A stretch of DNA of 64,000 bases, from NCBI GenBank assembly GCA_963682175.1, contig OY821779.1:5964501-6028500 (forward strand), read 5' to 3'. Below the pieces are notes generated by a model. The model did not search any database. It was given only the letters and a program-made list of their open reading frames with translations, and was not told the DNA's origin. Positions within the stretch are counted from its first letter, which is position 1. Each line of letters begins with the position of its first letter. This document shows, piece by piece, positions 1-10,601 of this stretch. The stretch is from Triglochin maritima. Taxonomy: Eukaryota; Streptophyta; Magnoliopsida; Alismatales; Juncaginaceae. Made by a program: the position numbers and the translations under genes.

Positions 1-26
1 TGCATAAGGGACCCAATTAGAAAGGA

Positions 27-745
27 GTGAGACATTATTCCGAACACAGACTTCTTAATCCAAAACAGACAGTCTTCTTATTCCGAACAGACACAACACT
101 TAATCCGAACAGTCAGGCCACTTATTCCGAACAGACACAACACTTAATCCGAACAGTCAGACTTCTTATTCCGAACAGACAGACTACTTATTCCGAACAA
201 TCAGACTTCTTATTCCGAACAGACACAACACTTAATCCGAACAGTCAGACCACTTATTCCGAACAGACACAACACTTAATCCGAACAGTCAGACTTCTTA
301 TTCCGAACAGACACAACACTTATTCCGAACAGAACGAACACTTAATCCGAACAGACTCACAACTTAATCCGAACAGAACCACCACTTATTCCGAACAGAC
401 CGAACACTTATTCCGAACAGACCCACCACTTATTCCGAACAGACTCACAACTTATTCCGAACAGACTCACAACTTATTCCGAACAGACACAACACTTAAT
501 CCGAACAGACACAACACTTAATCTGAACAGTCCGACCACTTATTCCGAACAGACACAACACTTAATCCGAACAGTCAAACTTCTTATTCCGAACAGACAC
601 AACACTTAATCCGAACAATCCGACTTCTTATTCCGAACAAACGCAACACTTAATCCGAACAGAGAGACTTCTTAATACGAACAGACAGACTTCTTATTCC
701 GAACATACACTCTTCTTATTCCGAACAGACAGACTTTTAATTACG
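27..745. repeat. Minisatellite array 1, about 22-bp unit, in a transposase intron
   Basis: About 33 imperfect copies of a 20-22-bp unit with the core CTTATTCCGAACAGAC, alternating with an ACTTAATCCGAACAGTC variant. The array lies inside the intron that begins at 800 of the minus-strand transposase. Read in that gene's sense direction the core is TTCGGAATAAG, the same core as the arrays at 5036-6870 and 8931-9820. The array continues to or beyond the window edge. The unit lacks plus-strand stops in most phases, so long open frames cross it. I regard these as non-coding. Confidence 0.9.
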
Positions 746-800
746 AATAGACAAACAAAAAAGAGGAAGATATGAAGAGGGAAGAAGGAAAAAAACTTAC

Positions 801-1756
801 TGTTCATGCACGACAACCAGGTTTGGAACAACCATATGTAATTTTCAGTAGTCTCATAGGACAGCAAAGCGCAACCGAGCAAAACTGATTCGAAATAGTG
901 ATTGACTCCTACAAATGGGGCGAATGGCATGTCGTATTTGTTGGTAATGTAGGTTGTGTCGAAACATATTGCGTCTCCAAAGTATGAATATGCAGCTCTA
1001 GAACGACTGTCAGCCCAAAAAACGTTGCGTAGTCTTCCTTCGTCATCCATATCTATTACATAAAAAAACATGGAATCAATCTTCTGCATCCTAATGAAAT
1101 AGTCCTGAAGAGGTTGTGCATCACCAGGTCTCATCTTCAAATTTCTGACTTGGTTTACAACATTCCTGCAAACAGGAACCAGTAAGACCAGGCGCAAAAT
1201 GTTCAACTTCAATTATGTTAGACGGAAAGAACACAAACCTTAAATCCCTTTCGTTGAAAGTCAATTTGTCATAACCTCCAGCCTCGACCACAAGAGATTG
1301 CATGGTCTTAGCAGCCGATATCCCAGCTTCATCATTAACCGATATCCGTGCTACGACGGCCTCAGGGACGGTTCGTTTTTGCCTGAGAAATCGCATTTGC
1401 TCCGGGTCAAGCATGGGATGGTTATGGTTAAGATCCACAAAGTTAACGTTGTAACCCCTTGCTGTATTTCCGGATACCCTTATCCGAGCAGTGCATTGTA
1501 CTCTGCTGGATAACCTAGGCTTCAATTTTCCTTGCCCTTGGTCCGTTGGTGCGGTGCCCTCCTTGGAGCAAGTCAATGTGGACCGTATAACAACACCACG
1601 ATCGTAATGAGATTGTCTTGCCTTAACGCCAAAACCACAATAATCGGCATAGGCCACGTAAAATGCTTTGGCTTCTTCGAAAGAGGGGAAAAACATCCCC
1701 TCATGGGGAACGTTTGATGGCTGCTCCACTAGGGAAGGCACGGGAACGATTTCCAT
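801..1756 (-). CDS. FAR1-related MULE transposase, N-terminal part (gene runs off the left edge)
   Basis: Two exons are visible: 1756-1239 (ATG at 1756) and 1165-801. They are joined by a 73-nt intron (donor AAG|GTTTGT, acceptor TTTGCAG|GAATG). The next donor, ACA|GTAAGT, lies just below 801, so the following exon is outside the window. Residues about 20-110 form a FAR1 DNA-binding domain (FFPSFEEAKAFYVAYADYCG, then Cys...Cys...NHNHP zinc ligands). Exon 2 enters the MULE transposase fold: FFYVIDMDDEGRLRNVFWAD, then the first catalytic Asp in CFDTTY, then GCALLSYETTENYIWLF. FAR1/FHY3/FRS proteins are domesticated relatives, but the minisatellite intron and the terminal-repeat-like sequence upstream argue for a transposon copy. 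No stop or frameshift is seen here. The second and third catalytic residues and the SWIM finger are missing from this part. Confidence 0.8.
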
Positions 1757-2021
1757 TTGAGTACAGAGGAATGACCACAGAAGAGAAGGGAAGGAAAAGG
1801 AAGAGGCATCTTGAGATTGATAACAAGTCTTCTGTGCCGTGTAGGAGCGCCGAGCGCCAAAATGATGAAGGAAGAGAGTGATTTGAGTCGCATTAATGAG
1901 GGATGGAGGGAAGGATGGTGGAAATGATGACGGTACGAAAATAGAGGAATAAAAAAAAACTTTTCATATCTCATCGCGCCAACTAAGCAGCGTCTGCTGA
2001 GTGGACTGGCCACATCAGCGC

Positions 2022-2042
2022 GCGTCACGGACGCGCGCGTCC
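2022..2042 (+). repeat. Terminal-repeat-like 21-bp motif (copy 1)
   Basis: A 21-bp sequence ending in the palindrome GGACGCGCGCGTCC, about 270 bp upstream of the FAR1-type ATG. An identical 21-bp copy in the same orientation is at 10918-10938, about 320 bp upstream of the Ulp1-gene ATG. Placement upstream of both element genes suggests it is the outer end of the MULE terminal inverted repeat. No matching target-site duplication was found. Confidence 0.5.
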
Positions 2043-3715
2043 ACTAAACATTTTCCTAGAATAAATTTCTTAGGGCATCGTTAATGGTTGTTGTGCATTC
2101 GGACGACACGGTTCACCATCCAGCCACGTAACCAAAAATCACCAAAAACGTGATTTTTGCTTGCCACATCATCCGCCCAAGCCGATGGGTTGGGTGGGTG
2201 GGGGCACGTGTCTCCCGTTGGTGACTTTTTTGAGTTTTTGTATTTAGAAAATATTTTAAAAATTATTTTAAATCGTTTTTATTAAAAAAATTATGAAAAA
2301 ATGTTTTTTATTTGTTTATATTTTTTGATTTTTTTTGACAATTTTTTGTGTTTTGTCTAAAATTAATCCCGAAATGACGTGTATGAGAGAGAATGTAAGC
2401 GCTTGAGTTGTTTCTGGGTCTGGTTAAGAAAACTTTAAGGGATTGGTTTGAGATAATGTGGCGAAAAGAGAAGCTGACGTGACTATGAGAGAAAACTGAA
2501 CGCCCGGGAACTACCCGGGCGCCATTAACTGTGCTCTTATGTGTGTACAATAATAAGTTAATTACTCATGGGAAATGACAAAGTTGAGTTGACACTTAAA
2601 TGATAAGGGTCTTATTCTTTTAACTAAAAATGTTATAGGTTTGAATTTAAGATATTCTATCAAAAATATTGGCACTAGTTTCATTTCATGACCGACGTTT
2701 TTCCTCTCCTTTTTCTTTGTCCAGAAATAAATGGTAACAAATGATTGTCTAGCGATGTCTTACGCCACCTTAATCATTTATTTTAAGAATAAGATAGGTA
2801 GTCATAGCGTGTATGTCGACAACGAGAAGATATATTATTTGTTGCTGAACGAAGAGGTTCAACTTATGAAAACTATTTCTATCCGTATGCTGTTTGTATA
2901 TACGTAGTTGTAGTTGTAGTTGGTTGTAAATCAGAACAAAATTAAAAAAACTTGTTGGTAGTTGGCTAGTGTATTGAAGTACAAAATTTGATTCTAGATT
3001 TAAATCGATTTTTAAATCAAAATAAGAAAATATTGATATAATTGTATAATATTCTTTTCTATCTCAAAGTTGTTCGATATGTAAATCTCAATTAATAATC
3101 GATAATTGCATACGTTCAACATATAAATTACAAATTAAGTGTACCAATAATGTAGAACAATCTGAGCAGAAACCGGCAAAACAATTCACATCTTGAGATA
3201 TAATTAATTAGAGAAACGAAAATGATGCTCCATTTAATATTAGGGACTTGCTAGAGACATTTCTCCTATATACTTGTTTCTTTTCAACCTACTTTATTAA
3301 GGAATTTAAGGGTGATATCTTAGGTCTATAGCTCGATTAAGACTTACAACCCACCTACGTGCTTGTCAATGAAAAATTGGACTTATGTCAGTTTAATGAT
3401 CGAACACAACTACTAGACGTTCCACCAAACATGGTGGTGGAATACTTTATATTTTCACCTACGTTTTGCTTATTCCCACTTTTTTTTCTAGATAGACTAG
3501 ACGTGAGGATAAGGATGAATTTCAAATTTCAAATTTGACATTTTATCTAATCCTATTAGTTTTCAATTGAATGTAGCTTAGTTTGTTTTGGATCAGTGTT
3601 GGTTTTATAGAACCAATTCATACTCGGATATTGGGCGAAGCTACTGTTTGGACTGGACAATCCACCGATTAACTTCCTTGAGGAGTTCCTAATTAGTACT
3701 CATTGTAAGAGCATA
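2043..3715. other. Gene-free AT-rich stretch with a MITE-like segment
   Basis: From about 2069 to 2400 there is a GC-rich head followed by a T-rich tail ending near an AAATGACGTGTATGAGAGAG motif. Segments at 10960-11310 and 39715-40085 have the same head-and-tail layout and similar tails. I read these as a family of short non-autonomous elements. The remainder is AT-rich with no gene recognised. Confidence 0.4.
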
Positions 3716-3720
3716 ATTAA

Positions 3721-4865
3721 GGGAAATGTTTGTTGAAGCTGCCCACGAAGTACCGGGAGCATACGTTGTTTGACCTCAACAACTGTGTATTCGATTCCAA
3801 GACTCCGGCAGAATTCGAGCGGAATTGGCAGGGTTTCTAGATGATTTCGAGTTCCACGACAATAATTGGCTCTGATCCATTTATGCAATTCGAGAGCGCT
3901 GGGTACCTGCATTTTGGCGGGATTGTTTTTCCGCAGGAATGCCATCAACCCAGAGAAGTGAGGGTATGAACGCCTTCTTCGATAAGTACCTCACATCAAG
4001 GGCGACACTTAAGCAGTTCGTGAAACAATACGAACTCGCAGTACGTCAAAAGTATGAGAAGGAAGCTCTGTCTGATTTCGATTGTCAGCATAAGACTCCG
4101 CAATTGATTTTGAAATATCCATTCGAGAGGCAATTGGGCGAGTTGTATACGGTGGGTGTCTTCAAGAAGGTGCAGTTAGAAATTGGGAAGATGATATACT
4201 GCGACATCAAGGATGAGTTCAACGAGGACGACACATTGCACTTCAACGTGACCGAACATGTATTGACACATATCCTCCCATTGTCGAAACGGTTCACAGT
4301 GCAAATTAGAGATGAGAACTGGGTATGCGATTGCAGAATGTTTGATCACGTTGGTATCCTATGTTGTCACGTTTATGTTGTTATTGCCCGAATACGTCCA
4401 AACGCGTTGCTCCCCGAGTTTTACATCGTCCACCGATGGAGGAAGGATATCCGAAGGAGCTATGGAGTCAAGTTTCCCCTTCAAAGTGGCATAACGGGGA
4501 ACGATGCGCTTCGTCGCCACGACGACATAATGGGTCGTGCAGTTTGGATCGCCGATGCCGCTTTCGACTCAAACGAAAGATATCTTCAGGCGGTAGAGGC
4601 ACTTGAGTTGCTTAAGGAACGTATGCAACGACCTGATCCTGTGTTCGATAGTACATCCGTTCTCAATCCGGATAAGACAAGACGGAAAGGCAGACCGCCG
4701 AGCAAACGACGAATTTCTTTGTCTGAGAAAATAATTAAAAGTAACGTTAAGAAAATCATCAGGAATAAGGTTCTACCCCCGTTACACCCTGCATCACCCA
4801 AACCGGGGGATCACGATTTCGATGACTGGGACATGAATTTGCATTACGAGGGAGTTCCTCCTTGA
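3721..4865 (+). pseudogene. FAR1-related MULE transposase, C-terminal exon with SWIM zinc finger (damaged)
   Basis: The plus-strand reading begins in KLPTKYREHTLFDLNN, matching the FRS region after the second catalytic Asp. It continues TPAEFERNWQ, then SIYAIRERWVPAFWRD, then GMPSTQRSEGMNAFFDKYL, a hallmark of FAR1-type transposases (E of RSEGMN is the expected third acidic residue). The SWIM finger WVCDCRMFDHVGILCCHVYV keeps all four ligands (C-x-C ... C-x-H). A basic tail ends at TGA 4863-4865. Two lesions are visible: a frameshift near 3831-3840 and an in-frame TGA at 3873-3875. An apparently clean frame from ATG 3939 is therefore only the back part of the exon. The N-terminal half is absent upstream; homologous sequence lies inverted at 801-1756. 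Downstream is minisatellite array 2. Confidence 0.8.
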
Positions 4866-5035
4866 TTATTGTATTTGTCCTTGGTTGGAATTATTCCTAT
4901 GTAATTTTGTTGAAAGTCATTGTATGTCTGTCCGTATTATTGCATAAGATTCAACTCTTTCTTTGCTTGTTCGTTTGTGAATTAATTTCTGATGGCGACA
5001 AATATATTTAAGTAATTTTGGTTTGTTGTATGCCT

Positions 5036-6870
5036 GTCCGGAATAAGTTATATTTATGTCCGGATTAAGTTACAAGTATGTCCGGATTACGTTATATGTC
5101 CGTCCGGATTACGATTCATTCATGTCCGGATTACGTTTTATTTTTCTCCGGATTAAGTGACCAGTATGTCCGGAATACATAAATAAGTTATATTTATGTC
5201 CGGAATAAGTGTATTTGCTGTACGGAATAAGTTTATTTGCTGTCCGGAATAAGTGTATTTGTTGTCCGGAATTAGTGTATTTGTTGTCCGGTTTAACAAT
5301 AAAGTGTGTCCAGAAACGGAACATAAAGTTTGTCCGGAATAAGTGTATTTGCTGTCCGGAATAAGTGTATTTGTTGTCCGGAATAAGTGTATTTGTTGTC
5401 CGGTTTAAGAATAAAGTGTGTCCCGAAACGGAACATAAAGTTTTTCCGGAATAAGTGTATTTGCCGCGGAATAAGTGTATATTCTTTCCGGAATAAGTGT
5501 ATTTGTTGTCCGGAATTAGTGTATTTGTTGTCCGGTTTAACAATAAAGTGTGTCCAGAAACGGAACATAAAATTTGTCCGGAATAAGTGTATTTGCTGTC
5601 CAGAATAAGTGTATTTGTTGTTCAGAATAAGTGTATTTGTTGTCCGGTTTAAGAATAAAGTTTGTCCAGAAACGGAACATAAAGTTTTTCCGGAAGAAGT
5701 GTATTTGCTGTCCGGAATAAGTGTATTTGTTGTCCGGAATAATTGTATTTGTTGTCCGGAATAAGTGTATTTGTTGTCCGGTTTAAGAATAAAGTGTGTC
5801 CGGAATAAGTGTCTTTGCTGTCCGGAATAAGTGTATTTCCTGTCCGGAATTAGTGTATTTGCTGTCCGGAATAAGTGTATTTGTTGTCCGGAATTAGTGT
5901 ATTTGTTGTCCGGTTTAAGAATAAAGTGTGTCCCGAAACGGAACATAAAATTTGTCCGGAATAAGTTGATCTGCTGTCCGGAATAAGTGTATTTGTTGTT
6001 CGGAGTAAGTGTATTTGTTGTCCGGTTTAAGAATAAAGTTTGTCCAGAAACGGAACATAAAGTTTTTCCGGAATAAGTGTATTTGCTGTCCGGAATAAGT
6101 GTATTTGTTGTCCGGAATAAGTGTATTTGTTGTTCGGAGTAAGTGTATTTGTTGTCCGGTTTAAGAATAAAGTTTGTCCAGAAACGGAACATAAAGTTTT
6201 TCCGGAATAAGTGTATTTGCTGTCCGAAATAAGTGTATTTGTTGTTCGGAGTAAGTGTATTTGTTGTCCGGTTTAAGAATAAAGTTTGTCCAGAAACGGA
6301 ACATAAAGTTTTTCCGGAATAAGTGTATTTGCTGTCCGGAATAAGTGTATTTGTTGTCCGGAATAAGTGTATTTGTTGTTCGGAGTAAGTGTATTTGTTG
6401 TCCGGTTTAAGAATAAAGTTTGTCCCGAAACGGAACATAAAGTTTTTCCGGAATAAGTGTATTTGCTGTCCGGAATAAGTGTATTTGTTATCCGGAATAA
6501 GTGTATTTGTTGTCCGGAATAAGTGTATTTGTTGTCCGGTTTAAGAATAAAGTGTGTCCAGAAACGGAACATAAAGTTTGTCCGGAATAAGTGTATTTGC
6601 TGTCCGGAATAAGTGTATTTGTTGTCCGGAATTAGTGTATTTGTTGTCCGGAATAGGTGTATTTGTTGTCCGGAATTAGTGTATTTGTTGTCCGGAATAA
6701 GTGTATTTGTTGTCCGGAATAAGTTTTATTGTTGTCCGGAATAAGTGTATTTTTTGTCCAGAATAAGTGTATATGTTGTCCAGAATAAGTGTATTTGCTG
6801 TCCGGAATAAGTGTATTTGCGGTCCGGAATATGACTGCAATTAACGTCCGGATTACATATCATGTTGGTC
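5036..6870. repeat. Minisatellite array 2, 22-bp unit with higher-order structure
   Basis: About 1.8 kb of a 22-bp unit with core CCGGAATAAGTGTATTTG. A diverged spacer block (CAGAAACGGAACATAAAG with GGTTTAAGAATAAAG) recurs roughly every 110-135 bp, that is every five or six units, for example near 6045, 6178, 6290, 6423 and 6557. The first 150 bp and last 60 bp are more degenerate. It fills the space between the 3' ends of the plus-strand SWIM pseudogene and the minus-strand Ulp1 gene. The minus strand of the unit has no stop codon in any phase, which explains long open frames with a 22-residue repeat across it. Confidence 0.93.
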
Positions 6871-7006
6871 CGGAAACAAGAAAATAATTTTATACATGTC
6901 CTTGTATTGATAATTTAACCCAACACCAAATGTCCTTGTATTGATATATCATTCCAATAGTCTATGTAATTTTAACATGTATACATGTATAACTTTGTAA
7001 AAAAAA

Positions 7007-10000
7007 TTAAAACATCCAGACTCGTTTATTGTTGATCGCACATCCAGAGTCTTCGAGTAAGAAATTGGTCAAATTGCCTCTAAAACGGTGAATAACCTTG
7101 CTCTGCTTCGGCTTCGTCGGATCAGCATTCTCCATCAAACGCTTCATCCAGTACAAAACGTATGGCCCGCAGTCGTTACTCCCCGGTTGCTGTCGTTGGC
7201 TACCCTTCCTCTCAACTCTCAGCAGCCACTCGACCTTCAACAACCGTCGCCAGAATCCCGCTATCTTAGACGCGGTGCATTCATGAGTTTCGACTAAACG
7301 GTTAGGATTGTCACCTCTTTTAAGTGTGCGGGAGAGGCTGTTGTACTGAATGAACTCTGATCGAGGTCCGTGGGCAACGAACAGAGTCCAGTGGCCGGCC
7401 AAACAGCATGGCTGTGCGATGATGACTTCCTCCACATTTATTCCTTCAATTTTTGGGAGTAAATAATCTTTCCTTATATCTTCTCCCTGTCCCTCCACAA
7501 TCATTTCCGATTCGAAGGATGATAAGCAGACCACCTTTTGTTGCCCTCCTCTTCTGAGGAGTACCTCAATTAGGCCGTCAAGAGTTTCGTTGATGAATTC
7601 TGTTTTTGCCGAAATTATTTCCTTCAGATCACCCCTGGTGATATTGCTCAGAACCCCCCTCCAGATAATATCTTTGGCTTCTCGTTCGGGAGCCGTTGCA
7701 TTCAATAAACGACGTACCTCATCTCTTCCTCCGCCCTCCTCTTCTTCTCTTCCTCCTCCCTCGTATTCCTCTCTTCCTCCTCCCTCCTCTTCTTCTCATC
7801 CTCCTCCCCCCTCTTCTTCTCTTCCTCCTCCCTCTTATTCCTCTCATCCTCCTCCCTCTTCTTCTTCTCTTGCTCCTCCCTCTTCTTCCTCTCTTCCTCC
7901 TCCCTCTTCTTCCTCTCTTCCTCCCTCCGCTTTTTTCTCTCTTCCTCCTCCCTCCTCATCCTCCTCTTCTTCTCTTCCTCCTCCCTCTTATTCCTCTCAT
8001 CCTCCTCCCTCTTCTTCTTCTCTTGCTCCTCCCTCTTCTTCCTCTCTTCCTCCCTCCGTTTTTTTCTCTCTTCCTCCTCCCTCCTCATCCTCCTCTTCTT
8101 CTCATTCTCCTCCCTCCTCTTCCTCGCATCCTCCTCCCTCTTATTCCTCTCATCCTCCTCCCTCCTCTTCTTCTCATCCTCCTCCCTCTTATTCCTCTCA
8201 TCCTCCTCCCTCCTCTTCTTCTCATCATCCTCCCTCTTCTTCTTCTCTTGCTCCTCCCTCTTCTTCCTTTCTTCCTCCTCTCTCTTCTCCCTCTCTTTCT
8301 CCTCTGTCTTCTTCCTCTCCTCCGCCTCCCTCTTATTTCTCTCTTCCTCCCTCTTTTCCCTCTCCTCCGCCTCCCTCTTATTTCTCTCTTCCTCCTCCCT
8401 CTTTTCCCTCTCTTCCTCCTCCCCACGGACTCTCAGCCTACGACACTCTTCTTGAGAGATCCGGAGTTCTTCCTCCAGGTTGTTAATTTTAACGGTCGCC
8501 TCCCTAAGTGCTGCTTCGGCTCGCAGCCAATTCGTCTTCACCTCACTAAGTTCCAACTGTTGTAGCAGTGGGTCACATTGAATGTTGCATTCACTGAGTT
8601 GTACCCTTGGTAGAGTGGATGTTGAAGGTGTTTCCTTCGAGGCAACCTTTGCTGCGGGATTTGCTTCTGCAGTAGGAAATTGATCCTCTGACAACAGTGA
8701 ATGCTCCCGTGCACTGAGTTTTGGGGTGCCCTTCAACTCAAATTGACCCGAGTAAATCCGGGACAAGTTGATGCCTCGATCTTCCCATTTTCTAAGGATT
8801 TGGCGTCTGCTAAACATTTCCGTCCAACACTTGAACCGTGGAAATGCTGACCGGGGATCCCCCAATTTGAACTTCTCGCAAAGCCACACCTGAAAACAGG
8901 AATGAGTTAAAAACCAGAAACATAACTTCCCCAGGACAGACACAACTCTTATTCCGGACAGACGCAACACTATTCCGGACAGACAAAATACTTATTCCGG
9001 ACATAAACCAACTCTTATTCCGGACAGACGCAACACTATTCCGGACAGACAAAATACTTATTCCGGACATAAACCAACTCTTATTCCGGACAGACGCAAC
9101 TCTTATTCCGGACAGACGCAACACTATTCCGGACAGACAAAATACTTATTCCGGACATAAACCAACTCTTATTCCGGACAGACGCAACACTATTCCGGAC
9201 AGACAAAATACTTATTCCAGACATAAACCAACTCTTATTCCGGACAGACGCAACACTATTTCAGACAGACAAAATACTTATTCCGGACAGACGCAACTCT
9301 TATTCCGGACAGACGCAACACTATTCCGGACAGACAAACTCAATACGTATTACGGACAGACGCAACACTATTCCGGACCGACAAACTCTTATTCCGGACA
9401 GACAAAACTTTTATTCCGGACAGACAAAATACTTATTCCGGACAGACGCAACTCTTATTCCGGACAGACGCAACACTATTCCGGACAGACAAACTCAATA
9501 CGTATTCCGGACAGACGCAACACTATTCCGGACAGACAAACTCTTATTCCGGACAGACAAAATTCTTATTCCGGACAGACAAAATATTTATTCCGGACAG
9601 ACACAATACGTATTCCGGACATACAAGATACTATTCCGGACAGACAAAATACTATTCCGGACATACGTAATACTTTTCCCGGATAACCTCAAGACACTTA
9701 TTCCGGACAGAGACAACACTATTCCGGACAGACACAAGACCTATCCCGGACAGACAAAACACTTATTCCGGACATAAACCAACACTACTCCGGACTGACA
9801 CAACATTCATTCCGGACCAAGATGCTTACTTGTAATACGGCAACGCAACCATACACGTAGCCCTGCTTCATAGAGAAGTTCGCTGACAATCTCCTCCTCG
9901 AGAGGTCCCGTTGGGCTTCCTCCAGGCCTTCAACCAAGAAAGTGTGAACCGCATTTGCCCACGCATATCTCTTCAGGCGCTTGAGGTTCTTAAGGTGCTT

Positions 10001-10601
10001 CGTGTACCACGCTTTACTTCGCAGTGATCCATCGAAGAACAAAAAATGATTGAAAATCATAGAAATAAGGAGTCGGGCGTGCTCCTCCTCCTCCTCGCCC
10101 ATCTTGCTCGTGGCGGTAAGATGACCCAGTAGTTGGGTGTTGTCGAGGTTCACCCCGTCACGTTTCTCTACGTACATGGCTTCCATATCCACTCTCTGCC
10201 CATGTGCTCTTAGTCCAAGTAGAAGGGCGACGTCTTCTACCGTAAATGGGACCACCCCAGTGGCTATTCTCAGACCGACTTCATTGGCGTCGAAGTGTTC
10301 GACGAACCAACCCAGTATCTCGTTGTCAGTTGTGACGTGAGGAAAGGAGAGGAAGTGATCGAAAGGCGTCCGTTGGAAGACATTTTTCTCCTCCTCCTTC
10401 ATCCGGTCGAACTGCTTGTGAAGGGCCGTGAAACCGCACTTGGTTTCGCGGAAGTAGTACGTGCTTCCCTTAAACCACCAAAAAAATTTGTTAGAGGCCA
10501 ATAATGAACCTTAAAATGAACCAGAAAGAACGTGGTTGACACAACACCTGCGCGGCTACAATTTCAGGAGCGATGGAGGTTTCAGGTAGAGAAGGATCCA
10601 T
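7007..10601 (-). CDS. Transposon-borne protein: mobile-domain-like region, charged coiled coil and Ulp1/C48 cysteine peptidase
   Basis: Proposed exons are 10601-10548 (MDPSLPETSIAPEIVAAQ), 10468-9830, 8889-7718 and 7646-7007, giving 834 codons with every junction in frame. Exon 2 has FDHFLSFPHVTTDNE and VPFTVEDVALLLGLRAHG, resembling plant mobile domain/DUF1985-type regions of transposons. Exon 3 ends in about 230 residues of almost pure E/K/R, a predicted coiled coil. Exon 4 is a Ulp1/SENP-type peptidase: NITRGDLKEIISAKTEFINE, His in AGHWTLFVAH, Gln and Cys in QQPGSNDCGPYVL. The usual catalytic Asp after the strand is Asn here (QYNSLSR). The family removes SUMO or related modifiers; activity is doubtful given the Asn. 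Intron 2 (8890-9829) is a minisatellite. The last intron (71 nt, donor GAG|GTACGT, acceptor CTGAG|C) is inferred; without it there is a frameshift near 7710. The gene converges on the transposase exon. Confidence 0.75.
7725..8430. repeat. About 700-bp polypyrimidine/polypurine tract
   Basis: The plus strand is almost only C and T (CCTCCTCCCTCTTCTTC type), with rare A or G. It encodes the E/K/R-rich coiled coil on the minus strand through irregular tandem copies of 15-30 bp. All minus-strand frames are open, and plus-strand frames give Ser/Pro/Leu-rich shadows. Such tracts can form triplex (H-) DNA and are prone to slippage. Confidence 0.9.
8931..9820. repeat. Minisatellite array 3, about 22-bp unit, in intron 2 of the Ulp1 gene
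   Basis: About 40 copies of CTTATTCCGGACAGACGCAA and ACTATTCCGGACAGACAAA variants, 21-22 bp each. The array fills the intron 8890-9829, whose donor (CAA|GTAAGC) and acceptor (TTTTCAG|GTG) directly border it. Read in the sense of the Ulp1 gene the core is GTCCGGAATAAG, the same sense orientation as array 1 in the transposase intron. Confidence 0.93.

Noticed and set aside
27..521. 164-codon open frame on the plus strand with TYSEQ / NPN repeats
   Set aside because: It is only the translation of minisatellite array 1, within an intron of a minus-strand gene.
3700..3948. 82-codon minus-strand frame
   Set aside because: It is antisense to the recognisable FRS-type sequence KLPTKYREHTLF...AFWRD on the plus strand.
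5109..6572. Long minus-strand frames with NKYTYSGQQIHLFRT repeats
   Set aside because: They arise because the 22-bp unit lacks stops on that strand. No domain, no start context and no codon bias are seen.
7590..8565. Plus-strand Ser/Pro- and Leu-rich open frames
   Set aside because: Shadows of the polypyrimidine tract. The minus-strand coiled coil runs in frame into a recognisable peptidase.
5036..9820. Possible CRISPR array
   Set aside because: The units are contiguous 22-bp tandem repeats without unique spacers, in plant nuclear DNA.
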